Notes under the pieces: generated by a model
The model's database searches: none
What the model was told of the DNA's origin: nothing
Seen by the model: the letters and a program-made list of their open reading frames with translations, nothing else
Shown: one piece after another, positions 33,813 through 45,300 of the stretch
Layout: the number at the start of each line of letters is the position of its first letter
Numbering within the stretch: position 1 is the first letter of the stretch
Made by a program: the position numbers and the translations under genes
DNA from: Hordeum vulgare subsp. vulgare
Lineage: Eukaryota > Streptophyta > Magnoliopsida > Poales > Poaceae
NCBI RefSeq assembly: GCF_904849725.1
Contig: NC_058524.1
Coordinates: 553,539,763-553,603,762, forward strand
Length of the DNA stretch: 64,000 bases
Direction of reading: 5' to 3'

Positions 33813-36029
33813 TCAAGTTTGAGCTTGTTGGTCCCCAACTACGTTGGGTCCTAAGAGGTTAGTTACAATAGGCTTGGCAACCCAAATGGTTCTTTTCTTG
33901 ACACCATTTTGAGTACCAACAAACTTGGAAAACACATTTCCAACCTTATCCTTCCCAAGGGAATAGATATCATCAATAGTGATTGGGTTGGATAAGTTAC
34001 CTCTCGTGCAAGACGAAGCGACGTGACCCTTCTCACGACATAAGTAGCAACATCTACCCTTTGCTTTATTCCCAGTTGATTTCTCACCTCGGGGAGTGTT
34101 GGCTTGGGTCTTATTGGGAAGAGGCCTTCCTTCAACTTGTAGCTGAGTATGTGATTGAGTTTGTGGCCGCTACCCTTGTTGCTTGTGACTTTGAGACTTT
34201 GTCTTCAGAGGGCAAGATCTAACATGGTGCCCTTTAACTTTGCACTTGAAGCAAATGATTTTGGCCGAATTCTTGACTTGTTCTAGGCCCCTCTTGTTCT
34301 TGTTTGAGTTTACTCCAACATCATTTTTTTCATTCCGAGATGTTTGCTCACACAGGACGTTGTTGAGTGTGGACATCCCTTCATCAGACTGTTCCAAGTC
34401 TTTCTTCAAAGAAGTGACTTGGGCCTTGAGCTCTTCAATTTCCTCTGCACGGTTAGTATCAACGCAAGTACTAGAGGAAGTGTAAGCTTCAATGTTAGAG
34501 CAACAAGGCAAGGAAAGTAATTCATCATACGAGGTAGCAACATTATGAGTAGACGAATTACGAGGACTAGCACATGGAAATATAGTACTTTGACTAGAAG
34601 TAGTGCCATTTTCCACATGAGGCTCACTTGATGTTACCTTGGTGATGATAGCCTCATGAGCTAACTTTTGCACATTATGGGATGTTAGAAGATCGGCATG
34701 AGAGCTTGTGAGCATTACATGGTTTTCTTCCAACTTCCCATAATTGCTAGTTAGTAAATCAAGTTGAGCACGTAGCTCAACATTCTCCTTCAATGTTGAT
34801 ACTTCAAATGAGGTAGAGTTAGATGTACAAGTATCATCAACAATATGAGAGGGGTAAGTAGCAATTAGAGACTTCTCATGAGTAGATTGAAGCTCCTCAT
34901 AGATCTTAGAAGTTTTGATGAGCTCTCCCTTGACACTATTGCATTCAAGGAGAAAGACCTCAAAATCCTTTTTAAGTTTATCATGAGCAACTTCAATCTC
35001 TTCTTTTGAAGATCTTAAGTCTCTACATGCTTGATGACTCTTCTCAAGTTCATGTTCAAGTTGTTCACTTTTAGCTTGTTCATGATTAAGTGAATCATTA
35101 AAATTTTCAAAGTAAGCAAGAACATCTTGGAATCTTTGAAGAGCGTTATTTTTAGCTTTATGAAGAATTTTACTGATCACATAGATATTTTCAGTCAAGT
35201 CATCATCATCATCATCCTCATCGCAAATATCATCGTTATTGCACAGAGAAGATGATACCTCATTATTACCTCTTGCCATGAGGTACATGTGAACTGGAGG
35301 AGTTGATGATGATTCTTTTGGTGAATCAGATTCTTCATTAGTCAAAAGTACTTCATATTTCTTGATTTCCCCGAAATGATTAGTCATAGGGCAACTAGGG
35401 AGAAACAAGATATTTTGATCAAGAGGACACGGGAAAGCCTGCATATCAGCATAGACATTTGTCGAGGGATCTTTAGGTGAAATGCATGACCAATCAGCAC
35501 AATAATTTACACTATGTGTGGTGCTAGATATGCTCGTGTCCATAGAGGCTATGGCATTTTCATCAACATACATTTCTTCACTCACCATGTCATTACCTTG
35601 TGAGATTGAAGATGCTGAGGTGTGCAAGCAATCGGATATGGAAGTAGTGGTGGACTCTTTATGATCGAAAAGAGTGAAGAGCTCATGCACCAACTCCTTC
35701 ATCATAATATCGTCTTCATCAAGATTGGACCCACCATATATATCTTCAAGTTTAGTCCAAACTTCATGAGCTGACTTGCAAGTCGAGATAGACTTAAACA
35801 CTTTAGGACTTATGGTTCGATGAATGGCAAGAAAAGCCTCACAATCAAGATACATTTCATTAGTAGATGAAGATGCATCATCCTTTTTGTTGGCAATCCC
35901 TACAAGAACAATTCGTAAAGTATTTGGGCCCATGGCCCCAAAGTGATGGAGCATACGAATACTCCATAGGGTATAATTTGTGCCATCAAAGTCAAAGGTG
36001 TCATTGTGCACTAATCCAATAGTCGACAT
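33813..36029 (-). pseudogene. gag: Gag polyprotein of E, single in-frame stop between two zinc knuckles
   Basis: The frame starts at 36029 (MSTIGLVHNDTFDFDGTNYT) 39 nt after the primer site and is open for 619 codons. The N-terminal part is a Copia-type gag (WSIRMLHHFG, then KSAHEVWTKLEDIYGG). The centre is acidic, and residues about 300-420 and 560-590 look like coiled coils (ELEHELEKSHQACRDLRSSK). Zinc knuckle 1 is CFKCKVKGHHVRSC (near 34230). TAG at 34170-34172 interrupts the frame, which then stays open for 118 codons to TGA at 33813-33815. This part includes zinc knuckle 2, CYLCREKGHVASSC (near 34035). It may be a nonsense mutation or a read-through site. The protein would package element RNA; enzymes must come from elsewhere. 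Confidence 0.82.
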
Positions 36030-36067
36030 CGATACTCTCTAGGTCGTGAAACCTAATTAAAGAGAGA

Positions 36068-36083
36068 CCATGCTCTAATACCA
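36068..36083 (-). other. Primer binding site of E
   Basis: The minus strand reads TGGTATTAGAGCATGG, two bases after the 5' LTR. It has one mismatch to the usual TGGTATCAGAGC methionine-tRNA site and fixes the minus orientation of E. Confidence 0.85.
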
Positions 36084-36085
36084 AT

Positions 36086-38103
36086 TGAAAGGACCATGAT
36101 GACGCCTAGAGGGGGGTGAATAGGCTATTTAAAAACTTCTTCGGATTTGGCTTAAACCTAATGCGGAAATAAACTAAGAGGATACTTTTCAAGCACAAAT
36201 CCTAAATGCAATAGGCACCGCAAAGTGTACCAACAACACGATCTACCAAGATGGACACAACACGGTTACTAACAAGCACAAGTAAGTTACACAAACTTAC
36301 TTGAGCTATATCACACGACAAGTAGGTGAACGACACAAGATACTAGATCACACTATAGCACACGATGTATCAAAAGCTGCAAGTGTGAACGTGTGGATAT
36401 AGAGGGTATGCTTGAACGATTAATCTTGTACAACGAAATAGCCAACACAATATAACGAGCACAAACAATATGCAATGTATGTATGGTCAAGTAACACAAG
36501 TAAACCACAAGTAAGGAGTTAGGGTTAGGGATAACCAAGGTCACTGAGACAAAGATGTATCCCGATGTTCACTTCCTTGGAGGGAAGCTAGTCACCGTTA
36601 GAGAGGTGGATGTTACCACGAAGGCAAACCAACGCCACGAAGGCTCACCCTATTCTCCCTTTGAGATAACACCACGAAGGCGTTTCTCAACCACTAGTGG
36701 TAAGCCTCTGAGGTGGCTTCCAAACCCTCACAAACTTTTCCGGGGGTAATCACACGGATTGATTCCTCTTCAAAGAACTCCTACCGCCTAGGAGTCTCCA
36801 ACCTCCAAGAGTAACAAGATCACGGGGAATGCTCAAATCTCAAATAGCTTGGGTTGAGAGGAGGAGAGGGAGACGATCTATCTTTTGATTGGAACAACTC
36901 TCAAAGGGGCTCATAAATGATCTTGGGATCTAAGATTTGGTCTGAGCAAATGTGTGTGAGGTAGAAATGTGTTCTTATGAGGATATGGCTGTGTTGGGCA
37001 CCCTCTCACGAAGTGGGAGGGGGGGTATTTATAGTGGAGAGGGGAAAGTGACCGTTGGGGTCACTTAAGTTTGACAGTGGTCGGACGTTCGGCAGTTCTC
37101 GGATGTCCGGACGCCCACAAGGGGTCGGACGTCCGACAGGGGTCGGTCGTCCGACAGGGGTCGGTCGTCCGAGGGATGTATATATATCAGGAACCACTTT
37201 ATAGATATCAAGAATCACTGTATAGACGAACACGGACCGGACGACCAAAGAGATGGTCGGATGTCCGAGAGTTCAGTTGTGTTCAAGGGCACCGGATTCC
37301 GAAAGTGGTCGGACGTCCGGCCCTCGGATGACAGGGGGAGGCCGGAAGTCCGAGTTAAATGACTCTGGATTTCTCTGGTGCAAGGTTTCGGTTTTCCAAA
37401 GTGGTCGGGCATCCGGCCCTCGGACGTCCGGAGGTAGCCGGATGTCCGAGACTTTGGCTCTGGTATAAGGTTTCGGATTTCCGAAGTGGTCGGGCGTCCG
37501 GCCCTCGGACGTCCGGGGGAAGCCGGATGTCTGAGGCATTGGTTCTGTTTTTGAGATCAAAGCAGAGCAGTGGAGATGTGGTATGAGCAGAAAAGTAGAG
37601 ATGTAGTTTGAGCAAGTTCATCGCAAAACCTGTGATCCCCTCTTAATAGTGCGGGATCCCTAAAGACTCAAGAATCATAAAAAGGGTACCGATGATCCAT
37701 ACTTGAGTGTATACTTTTATTCGCTTATCATCACTCCGCACCACTAACGTCAAAGGAACTGATACCTTTGAGTTAGCCCTTTCACTTGAGCTTGATGTTG
37801 TTGTTCCTTCTTGGCTCAAGTTGAAAGCAAGACATGATGAAGTCTTCAAGTAGCTCTCCCATACACAATGTGGAAAGCCTAGCTTATGTATTCATCTTTA
37901 TTTGTCCACCATGTGAACATCCACAAGAATCAAGCATGTAGTGCTCAAGAATGCTTATCTTGATCTTGTCCTTGTTAGCACATGAGCTTGTCCTTATCAA
38001 CACATGATCATTAACAACAACTTAAAGGGGATTAGTGATTAGTTATCTATATGTGTGTTGTCAGCAACACCAAAACACGATTAAGGGCATGACTGCACTT
38101 TCA
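36086..38103 (-). repeat. 5' LTR of element E (right copy)
   Basis: The LTR is 2018 bp and nearly identical to the left copy. The CGGACGTCCG cluster lies at about 37530-37080, with TATA (CTATAAATAC on the minus strand) near 37035. It has one more copy of the ggtcggtcgtccgacag unit near 37140 than the left LTR. Confidence 0.92.
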
Positions 38104-38108
38104 ACGAC

Positions 38109-38423
38109 AAGTGGCGGACCCAGGAATGGGCCAAGCCCAAGGCAAACTGGGCTAGGGCCCAGACAACCTTTGTTGACTGTAGCAAATATGGGACTGAAAT
38201 GCGTCGGCGCGGACATGAAGCAGACGCGCGCACCCTCTCAGTGTCCGTTGCAACCACCCACGGTCAACATAATTTATGACGGCCGCCCTCCTTGGGCCCA
38301 CGCGTCAGTGGCCAGGTCGACCTTTTTTATCCGTCTGTACGGTGGGTTCCGCCTCATCTACTTCCAGAATCCATCTGTCCCCATCTCGCCACCTCATCGG
38401 TGGTCAAACCCTATCCGCGTGCC
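38109..38423 (+). other. Upstream flank of the decayed ORF
   Basis: 315 bp have no gene of their own. The start (aagtggcggacccaggaatg) continues the pre-insertion site of E. The part before 38424 is GC-rich and could be the 5' untranslated region of the ORF. Confidence 0.4.
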
Positions 38424-39374
38424 ATGGCCAACTCCTTCCAAAACAAGGGCAAGACCCCCCACTACCCCCGCACCATCTCCCCGCTAGCGTCTTCCCGCCA
38501 GCATGTCAGCATGCCGGTGCACCAAGCGTGGTGGCACTGGGAGAACCACGTGTCGCTGCCTTACCCCGATGTCACCCTCCCGCACCAGTGGCGTCTGGAT
38601 CGGGAGAGGGTCCCGATGCTGGCCGCGGCGCGGTTGCACGCGGAGGAGGTGAGTTGTCGTCGGTGTCTGGTGACGCCAGAGCAGCGGATCGACCCTGCCT
38701 ACGCGACCGACTCCCCCCACTGGGAGCTCCGGTTCACGGTCGAGCACGAGGAGCAGCGCCGGTGTGGCGTGCGCGATGTGCAGCTAGGAGGCCCCTTGCC
38801 GCCCCCGCCCGTCGTCAGCGAGGAGTACCAGGAGGCTGAGACCGCCTACCAGGCGGCGCTGTCAATTGTTCTCCGTGAGAGCGAGGAGGAAGAGCGGCGC
38901 AAGGCCGGCGAGGAGGAGGCGGCGTACCAGCAGTGTCTCGCGGAGGCCATCGCGCTGTCGGTCGCTAGCGACTATGACGTGCCATCACCGTCGAAGACCG
39001 AGCCCACAGAGCCGCAGGAGGTCTACCAGTGGACCTACTGCGTCCGCGAGTGGGTCAGTGTGCCGCCCATCTGGCTGGGCGCGACACCGGACCAGGAGCA
39101 AGCCTACCTCCTGCACTAGAAGTCGGAGCACGTGCGGGCGGAGCGCGTCGAAGGCCATCGACAGATGGAGCAGGAGGCGGAGGAGGAACGACGGGAGATG
39201 GAGGAGGAGGAGCACGTCCGTGTTGCGCTGCCACCGCCACTAGCACAGCCCGCATCGGCGGGACAGACAACGGAGGCGCACGCAGCTGCGCTCTGAAACA
39301 CGGTGTTCTCCTCGGCCGACTGTGCGCCTACGCTCGTCGACCTCACCGGACCCGACGACGACGATGCCGTCTAG
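38424..39374 (+). pseudogene. Decayed GC-rich plant ORF, unknown function, two nonsense codons
   Basis: The ATG at 38424 has a strong context (gccATGGcc) and starts MANSFQNKGKTPHYPRTISP. The frame is open to TAG at 39117-39119, stays open to TGA at 39294-39296, then open again to TAG at 39372-39374, about 316 codons in all. It has a W-rich region (WWHWENHVSLPYPDV), glutamate/alanine-rich helices (LRESEEEERRKAGEEEAAYQ), a VREWVSVPPIWLGATPDQE stretch, and an acidic end, VDLTGPDDDDAV. It resembles TE-associated hypothetical proteins common in grass genomes; I know no function. Strong GC bias differs from the flanks. It could be a transposon-carried gene or a remnant of a low-copy gene. Confidence 0.6.
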
Positions 39375-39453
39375 GGCTGCCTTCTAGTTTAGGTTTTTTT
39401 ATGTTTAATTAATGTAATGGAGACGTGTGGACTCTCGTCGGTCTTCGTGGCTT

Positions 39454-40036
39454 GCTTTTAATATTTAATTATGCTTGTTTATTATTTTTAAAAATGTTTT
39501 ATACATTTTTTGACACACCGACAAAAATGAATCGAAATCAGCGTTGAGCGCATGCATCGACCTAGACGTCAAAACAAAAATTGGTGTCCGTTCAGCTGAC
39601 CCAAACGAACAAAAAGTGAAAAAAATGATCGTCCGTTTAGTTCGGCCTTTTGAAGTTGTTCTTACACCCCGTATGAACACTTTGATGCATGAGTAAAGTT
39701 GGACCGGAATTCTTAAAAAAATAACCTTGGAGATTACCCATCCAGCCGGCTTTTAAAATTTAATTATGATTGTTTATTATTTTTTAAATGCTTTATATTT
39801 TTTTATACACCGATAAAAATAATCGAAATCAGCGTTGAGTGCATGCATTGACCTAGACGCCGAAACGAAAATTAATATCGGCTGAGCCGATCCAAAGGAA
39901 CAAAAAGTGAATAAAATGATCGTCCGTTTAGTTCGGCCTTTTGAAGTTGTTCTTACACTCCGTATGAACACTTTGATGCCTCAGTAAAGTTGGACGGGAA
40001 TTCTTAAAGAAAATAACCTGGGAGATTACCCATTCA
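39454..40036. repeat. Tandem duplication of about 293 bp
   Basis: Copy 1 runs from about 39454 to 39748 and copy 2 from 39749 to 40036. Both begin gcttttaa-atttaattatg, share atgatcgtccgtttagttcg, then gccttttgaagttgttctta, and end gagattacccat. The offset is 291-295 bp. There is no coding potential. It may be the 3' noncoding part of the same unit as the decayed ORF. Confidence 0.8.
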
Positions 40037-40407
40037 GTACCTGGCGGCCCCACACGTAAAGGAGACCCTAGGAGGCATGCTTTTGGCCGTGGAGCCGAGG
40101 CGCCGAGCAACGCAGGTCGAAGGCCGACTGTGACCGAGCAGCAAGTGGGCGCGGCCTAGCTACGTCGCTGATGCTACTATCCTAATGCGGCTGGTTGTCT
40201 AGTCCAGTCCGCTCGTCGTCGCAGCCGCGTCCGCGTACGCTGTACCTACGCGCAGTGTTAATCCGAGCATGTGCATGCGTGGCCCGATCAATTTTTTAGC
40301 TCTACCTGTGTTGAACACGTGGCCGTGATCAGGGCGTCTACGTGTTCCGGTCCTTGCTTTCGGTCGCCAAACGCGATTGCGCAAGCTTGACTGGATTTGG
40401 AAATATA
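40037..40407. other. Low-copy-looking flank left of the Helitron
   Basis: 370 bp are without recognised repeats or genes. It is GC-rich near 40100-40260. Confidence 0.4.
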
Positions 40408-40429
40408 CTAGTACACGGGCACGTGCAAC

Positions 40430-41423
40430 GCAGATGTATGTCTGTATATACTAATCAAACATAACATAATACGAGAAAAAATTTAATATTATATTAACCA
40501 CAACAATGCTCATCTAAAAATAATTATTTTAAAAAATTAATGCATAATTTATAATTCGAATTTTTCATCTGTGGAAGCCAAATTTACTGAAATCATCATC
40601 ATTCTACAAGCGGCAAGCGTGCACACAAGGATTATGATTTTTTGCATCATTCTGTAGGTAGTTCGCTTACTTCTCATAGGAAGTTTGAGCATACCACCAT
40701 TGACCTAGTGATGTGAATTGAATCTCATATACTGTTGTGCTAGTTAGGTCTTTAAAACAGGTTTCTCTCGCTATAAACCGAGATGCAATAGAGTGATAAT
40801 AGTCAAGCTGATAGAAATGTTAGTCTCAAAATCAGGAAGAAATATTAGTCAAGGTCACGATGCCGTCGGACAGTATCGTCAAGCTCCTCCCTGCTCTTAT
40901 TAACCCAAATGACAACTAAAAAAATAACAATATGGTACAGTAAAGAGAAAATTGCTTGTCAAACAAATAAATGACTTATTTCTCATCACATGGAATTACA
41001 GGATATCTGAGGCGATCAAATCATTCTAGCTTATACATGTACATATTGAAAGCGGCCAACTCGAAGCATATTCAAAAAATCAACAGCACCGGCGAAAGAA
41101 TGCCCTTCTCCACGGTAGCCAAGCAAGCCCATGCCATTCTCATAATTTAATTTATACAAGCCTGTGATACAGAAGTACAATAGTTGGAATCAAATACGAA
41201 CTGAATAATATATGATTAAAATATATAGCTGGATCATCAGGGTTACAAAAAATTGATTAGTACGTCACATCATTACTAATGTATAAATGAAAAAGATATG
41301 CAGGTCAGGTATGTCCTGCTCTCACTCTGTAGATGCGGCAAGGCAAACTGTTTTCAGAGTGCCTGTTATAAGAGCCAAGAAAGAAAATAGACACTTAGAG
41401 CAATCTTGGCAGATTCCTGAATT
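40430..41423. other. AT-rich 3' part of the Helitron
   Basis: I see no gene here. It may hold intron or 3' untranslated sequence of the captured helicase gene. Confidence 0.4.
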
Positions 41424-42412
41424 TCATTCCTGAATCTTAGCAAGAAATGCACGATAAGTAGCACATTGCTCTTGAGTTAAACTACAGAAAAGAACCTCCT
41501 CTGTTTTCTTGGGAAGCTGTGCATTGACATCTGCTTTCATTCTCCTAAGAAGATACGGCATGATCAAGTCACGCAGGACAACAGCACATCTGTACGCTGT
41601 GGACACTTGCAATGGTGTTGCATTAGCATACCCTCCGAGAGTTATTGGAATAGAGAACTCGGTCTCGAACACCGGCAGGACGCCTAATTTCCCAGGGAAC
41701 ACGAAATCAAAGGAAGACCACAGTTCTGAAAGTTTATTCTGAATAGGCGCTCCTGTCATAATTATCCTATGCACAGTCTGCAATTGCTTGCACACCAGAG
41801 TTACCTCGGCATTAGGATTCCTTATGCGGCGACCCTCATCCAATACAACATATCCCCATTCTATATCAAGCAACTTCTCCCGTATGATGCTTAGCTGCTC
41901 ATATGTCGTCAGAAGCAAGCCTGACCCTGAATTTACAACACGTGAAATCAAGTCATCCCACTTTTGTGCAGGCTTCACATGTGTAACCTCTTCCTGATCG
42001 CTATCCCAAGAAACATCACTCTCAGAATCACTGTATCTCTTGCCCTTTTTACTTGAACTATTCGCAGAATCATGTAAGACCTCAACTTTGAATTTTGGAT
42101 ACCATTTACTGGCCTCCCTTCGCCACTGTTGCAAAAGGGTCACAGGACAGATAACAATGCTAGGCTTGTACATACCACTGTCATGCAAAGCACCAAGAAA
42201 TGATAAGACCTGCACGGTCTTTCCTAAGCCCATTTCATCGCCAATTATTCCACCAGCCCTTTGACAATGTAACTCCCATAACCACTGCACTCTCACTTTT
42301 TGGTAGTCAAACAGCTGATTGTAAACTGAGCCAGGAATTCTTAGACCACCTTCAAGGATGACTGGAGGTAACTCATCAGAACCTTCTATTACTTCATCTT
42401 CATCTTCATCTT
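41424..42412 (-). pseudogene. Captured fragment of CSB/ERCC6-like SNF2 helicase
   Basis: About 330 codons are open on the minus strand, from the EDEDEDEVIEGSDELPPVIL region to FLAKIQE. This is the N-terminal half of the SNF2 ATPase, as in the transcription-coupled repair helicase CSB (plant CHR8). Motif I is DEMGLGKT (42239-42216), then TTYEQLS, then motif III MTGAPIQNKLSELW, then PYLLRRMKADV. Motif II, normally DEGH in CSB, reads DEGR (near 41829). The whole helicase C-terminal lobe is missing. The reading upstream of 42412 is hydrophobic and looks like intron. A gaag acceptor-like site lies at the border. The frame is intact, so capture was recent or the piece is under some constraint; the enzyme itself cannot be functional. 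Confidence 0.85.
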
Positions 42413-42509
42413 CAAAGGAAAGCAACCAAACAATGTCGAGATTGAGACCGATTAAGAGTAAATAGAACTTACGAATACGTGCTAAAAATGTGAAGATCAA
42501 ATATATCAT

Positions 42510-43792
42510 AGTCTATTTTAAATAATATAAAGAGTCAAACAAGACGTGTGAGAACAATGTGTTTTCCTCCTAACTCGTTCATCCATGCATTAAGGGCTGG
42601 AATGCATACTTCCGAGTTCCATGGATACACAACAATTTACACAATATAGAGCCAGCTATCCTCCTCACTATCATCGAGGCATACGATCTGCAAAGCTTCA
42701 AATGTATCCTTCCCTATTGCCATACATGTCACGATATTCCCCATAATTACCAGCAATTAAGATGTCCATTCCTTATATCACAAAGTAATAAAGAAAGATA
42801 TTTAGCATGTGAACCTGTTGGAGCGTAAAATTTTGCATGGAATATTTTCATAGAAGGATAATAGACTGCAAGAGTAGATGCATATTTGCATGTCTTAAAT
42901 CAATTATTTAATCATATCCCATAAATGAACTTTGTAGCAAAATGCTAACAACATATATAATCTTTGATGCACGTCTCGACTAATGAAATTCGTGAAAAAC
43001 AAAACATCAATTAAGTAAATTGAACGACTCAATGTGAAGACCCATTATTTTAATTTAATAGCATGCCAAACCTATCACATACACAACCTTTCCAAGACAA
43101 TCTGTTAAATGAAATTGGCAATTCTTCACGGAGATGCAACCAGAACCTTAAATGTACAAATATTTCTTAATGTTCAGTGAGAAATTGTTTAATCAAATGT
43201 AGATAGGGTTAAAGGGACAAATACATAGCAAACAAGAAACATGAAAAACAGAGTACTCTCCAATGCAGCTGGTGTAGGGGTTATTGATAGGATTATCTTC
43301 AACCAACTCATTATAAATGTATCAATAGGTATCAACACGTTCTTTGATATATCAGGTGGCAACCTGACAACTATTAATCTAAACTCACTTGTGCAAACTT
43401 GCTGCCATTTGGCATTAGTAAGTGCGTAAAAATTTCAGGAATGCGGGATCGATCAAATTCAGTTTGCATGAACCATTTTAAAATGTAGTTTTTGACGTCC
43501 CAAATTATTTTTTTAGAGAAGAAATCACCTAAAATAAACGTAAAAACTAATCAAAGATCATGTGTTGCCGACAAGCTCATGCGACCTGCTCGATCTATAT
43601 CACCGGCTCAAACCTGCTGATGCACATGGAGCTGAAATACAGTGATCGGGTGCAGAGGGCGCGATGGATCATGCCGCCACCACATGCCCTTATCCCCGAC
43701 CACCAGTCCACCACATGGCTCTGCTGCAAATTGAGAGAAACTGGAAAGTAGATAGGGAAGAAGTTGCAGAGAAAGAGAGAGAGGAGTGTTAC
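42510..43792. other. Helitron interior without recognised gene
   Basis: AT-rich, without coding support, except a weak open stretch on both strands near 43240-43430. It may be captured intron. Confidence 0.4.
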
Positions 43793-43921
43793 CGGCTTCG
43801 GAAGGAGCCTGCTTGGAGCAGCGGTCGTCTTTGGCAACGGTCCCACCCCGTCATCCTTCTTCCACTTATCCGCCGTTGAAAAGTCGCTGCTTCGTGTGGC
43901 GGCAACGTCCAGCGTCCAGTA
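43793..43921 (-). pseudogene. Possible captured exon, unidentified
   Basis: The minus strand is open with codon-like composition (STADKWKKDDGVGPLPKTTA, then PSRLLPKP) and ends at a donor-like CCG|GTAACA (43793/43792). It is followed by a pyrimidine-rich stretch. The left end is unclear. I do not recognise the protein. Confidence 0.4.
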
Positions 43922-44454
43922 AACTTGTTGAACAATCTAGAAAACTTTGAATTTAAATGCATGTCAAAGAATTTTCCTTCCTAAAAATACCAACCTTTAC
44001 TTTTTAAAGTGTGATGGTTTTTTTCCATCAAAAAATTAGAATTATCCCGCATTATTCATGGTCAGAGAACTGGATTGTTATATATCTCTCATAGGCAAAC
44101 TACTTTAATTTAAAGAAGCGACTATTGCAGACCTGTATGATTACCATTAAGGAAGTTTTAAAAAAACTACACTGCCAGAAACATGACTTACAGGTTAAGG
44201 TGTCATCCAAATATAATTTTTAGCATTAGTATAAGTACTGGACCTCCTGCCTTGAATACCTCTCCACACATGCCCTTGTGTTAGGATCATCATGCAGATT
44301 TTGGTTAGGGGTAGTTTCATAGGCTAATTAAAATTTACTGGATGAACTGGATAAGTATGACATGAATTTGACAAAGCATGGGGGGCAGTTTCCTTTCTGT
44401 CTATATTTTATGGTATATGTTTATTGAAGTAACCCCACTCCTCCTTGTTTTCAG

Positions 44455-44527
44455 TTTCTTGGAATTTCCTATCCCAAATGATATTGCATTTATTGGAGAG
44501 ATTGGCCTTGGTGGTGAACTTAGAACT
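44455..44527 (+). pseudogene. Captured exon of a RadA/Sms-like DNA repair protein
   Basis: The 73-bp exon is flanked by ttttcag (acceptor) and gtaagt (donor). It encodes FLEFPIPNDIAFIGEIGLGG and ELRT. The GE(I/V)GL.GE(I/L)R block is the signature near the end of the RadA ATPase/Lon-like domain, known in bacterial RadA and plant organelle RadA-like proteins. It lies opposite to the Helitron strand. Nothing else of the gene is visible. Confidence 0.65.
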
Positions 44528-44666
44528 GTAAGTTCATATGTTTTTCTGCTTTGTGTGGCCATTGCTGGCTGTGAATATACTTAGTTGGTACTTGTGGCTT
44601 AAAGAAAGAGTTTGTGTTTGTTGAGAAAAATGTGCCTTCAGAAGATTAATTGGGAAACAGGATCAC

Positions 44667-44844
44667 CTATGTTCTTTCCCCAAGCCTATGAGAGTACTTA
44701 GCAATTGTACTTCCGACCATTTTACTGAAGCCAATAAATATTACTGCCACAAGTAGATTTTGCAGAGCCATGGAGCTATTAACAGGTTCATAAGAGAAGT
44801 ATGGCCCTAAGTACCACTTTTTCCAACAACCACCGTGTCCTGAC
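44667..44844 (-). pseudogene. Captured last exon of a membrane protein, unidentified
   Basis: On the minus strand gttgttttacag (acceptor) is followed by about 59 open codons to a stop at 44667-44669. The stretch begins SGHGGCWKKWYLGPYFSYEP and includes a membrane-like segment (LQNLLVAVIFIGFSKMVG), then a charged tail. The intact acceptor, a plausible C-terminus and a membrane segment suggest a true terminal exon. I could not assign the gene. Confidence 0.45.
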
Positions 44845-45300
44845 CTGTAAAACAACTTGATTAGCAAATTTTCTGTATTTCAAATAATATTATGATACGA
44901 TATATATGGTTCCTGTGAAGAATTTGCAATGCTATCGACTACTTGTTTGCCCTTTATTGGCGTATATGTTTTTCCTAATAATGCAAATGCATCTTACGAT
45001 GGCTAACATTCTGCTGTACCTGGTTATGTACTTTTCACAAATGGATTTCATACATGGCAAGAGTGTAAAATAAATGTTTTGGGCACGGCAATTTGTTTAT
45101 TTAAATGGATATTGGTTTGTAAAATCTAAATGCACAATAAAAAAATGATGCTGGAGGGGGAAGAAACCCCTTGGCCTTTAATTAAACAGAGCGTGTGATG
45201 ACCCACCGTTGCGAGGGGTTATGTCTCGGTCCATACTGCACAATAAAACAATCTGACTGTCGTCATTTTGGACAGTATTTCTGCTAGATGTCTTTTAAGA

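Larger units (their letters stand above)
24445..38103 (-). mobile_element. Complete non-autonomous LTR retrotransposon E (13.7 kb)
   Basis: The 5-bp target duplication ACGAC is perfect (24440-24444 and 38104-38108). Both LTRs are about 2.0 kb and begin and end TG...CA. On the minus strand the order is 5' LTR (38103-36086), primer site TGGTATTAGAGCATGG, gag with two zinc knuckles (36029-33813), noncoding sequence, an internal promoter-like block, a second ORF (28615-27007), polypurine tract and 3' LTR (26454-24445). The primer site and the gag type (FDGTNYTLW start) suggest Copia ancestry. There is no protease, integrase or RT, so it needs a helper. A solo LTR of a related family (29431-31952) is inserted in the opposite direction. 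I do not recognise the family with confidence. Confidence 0.9.
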
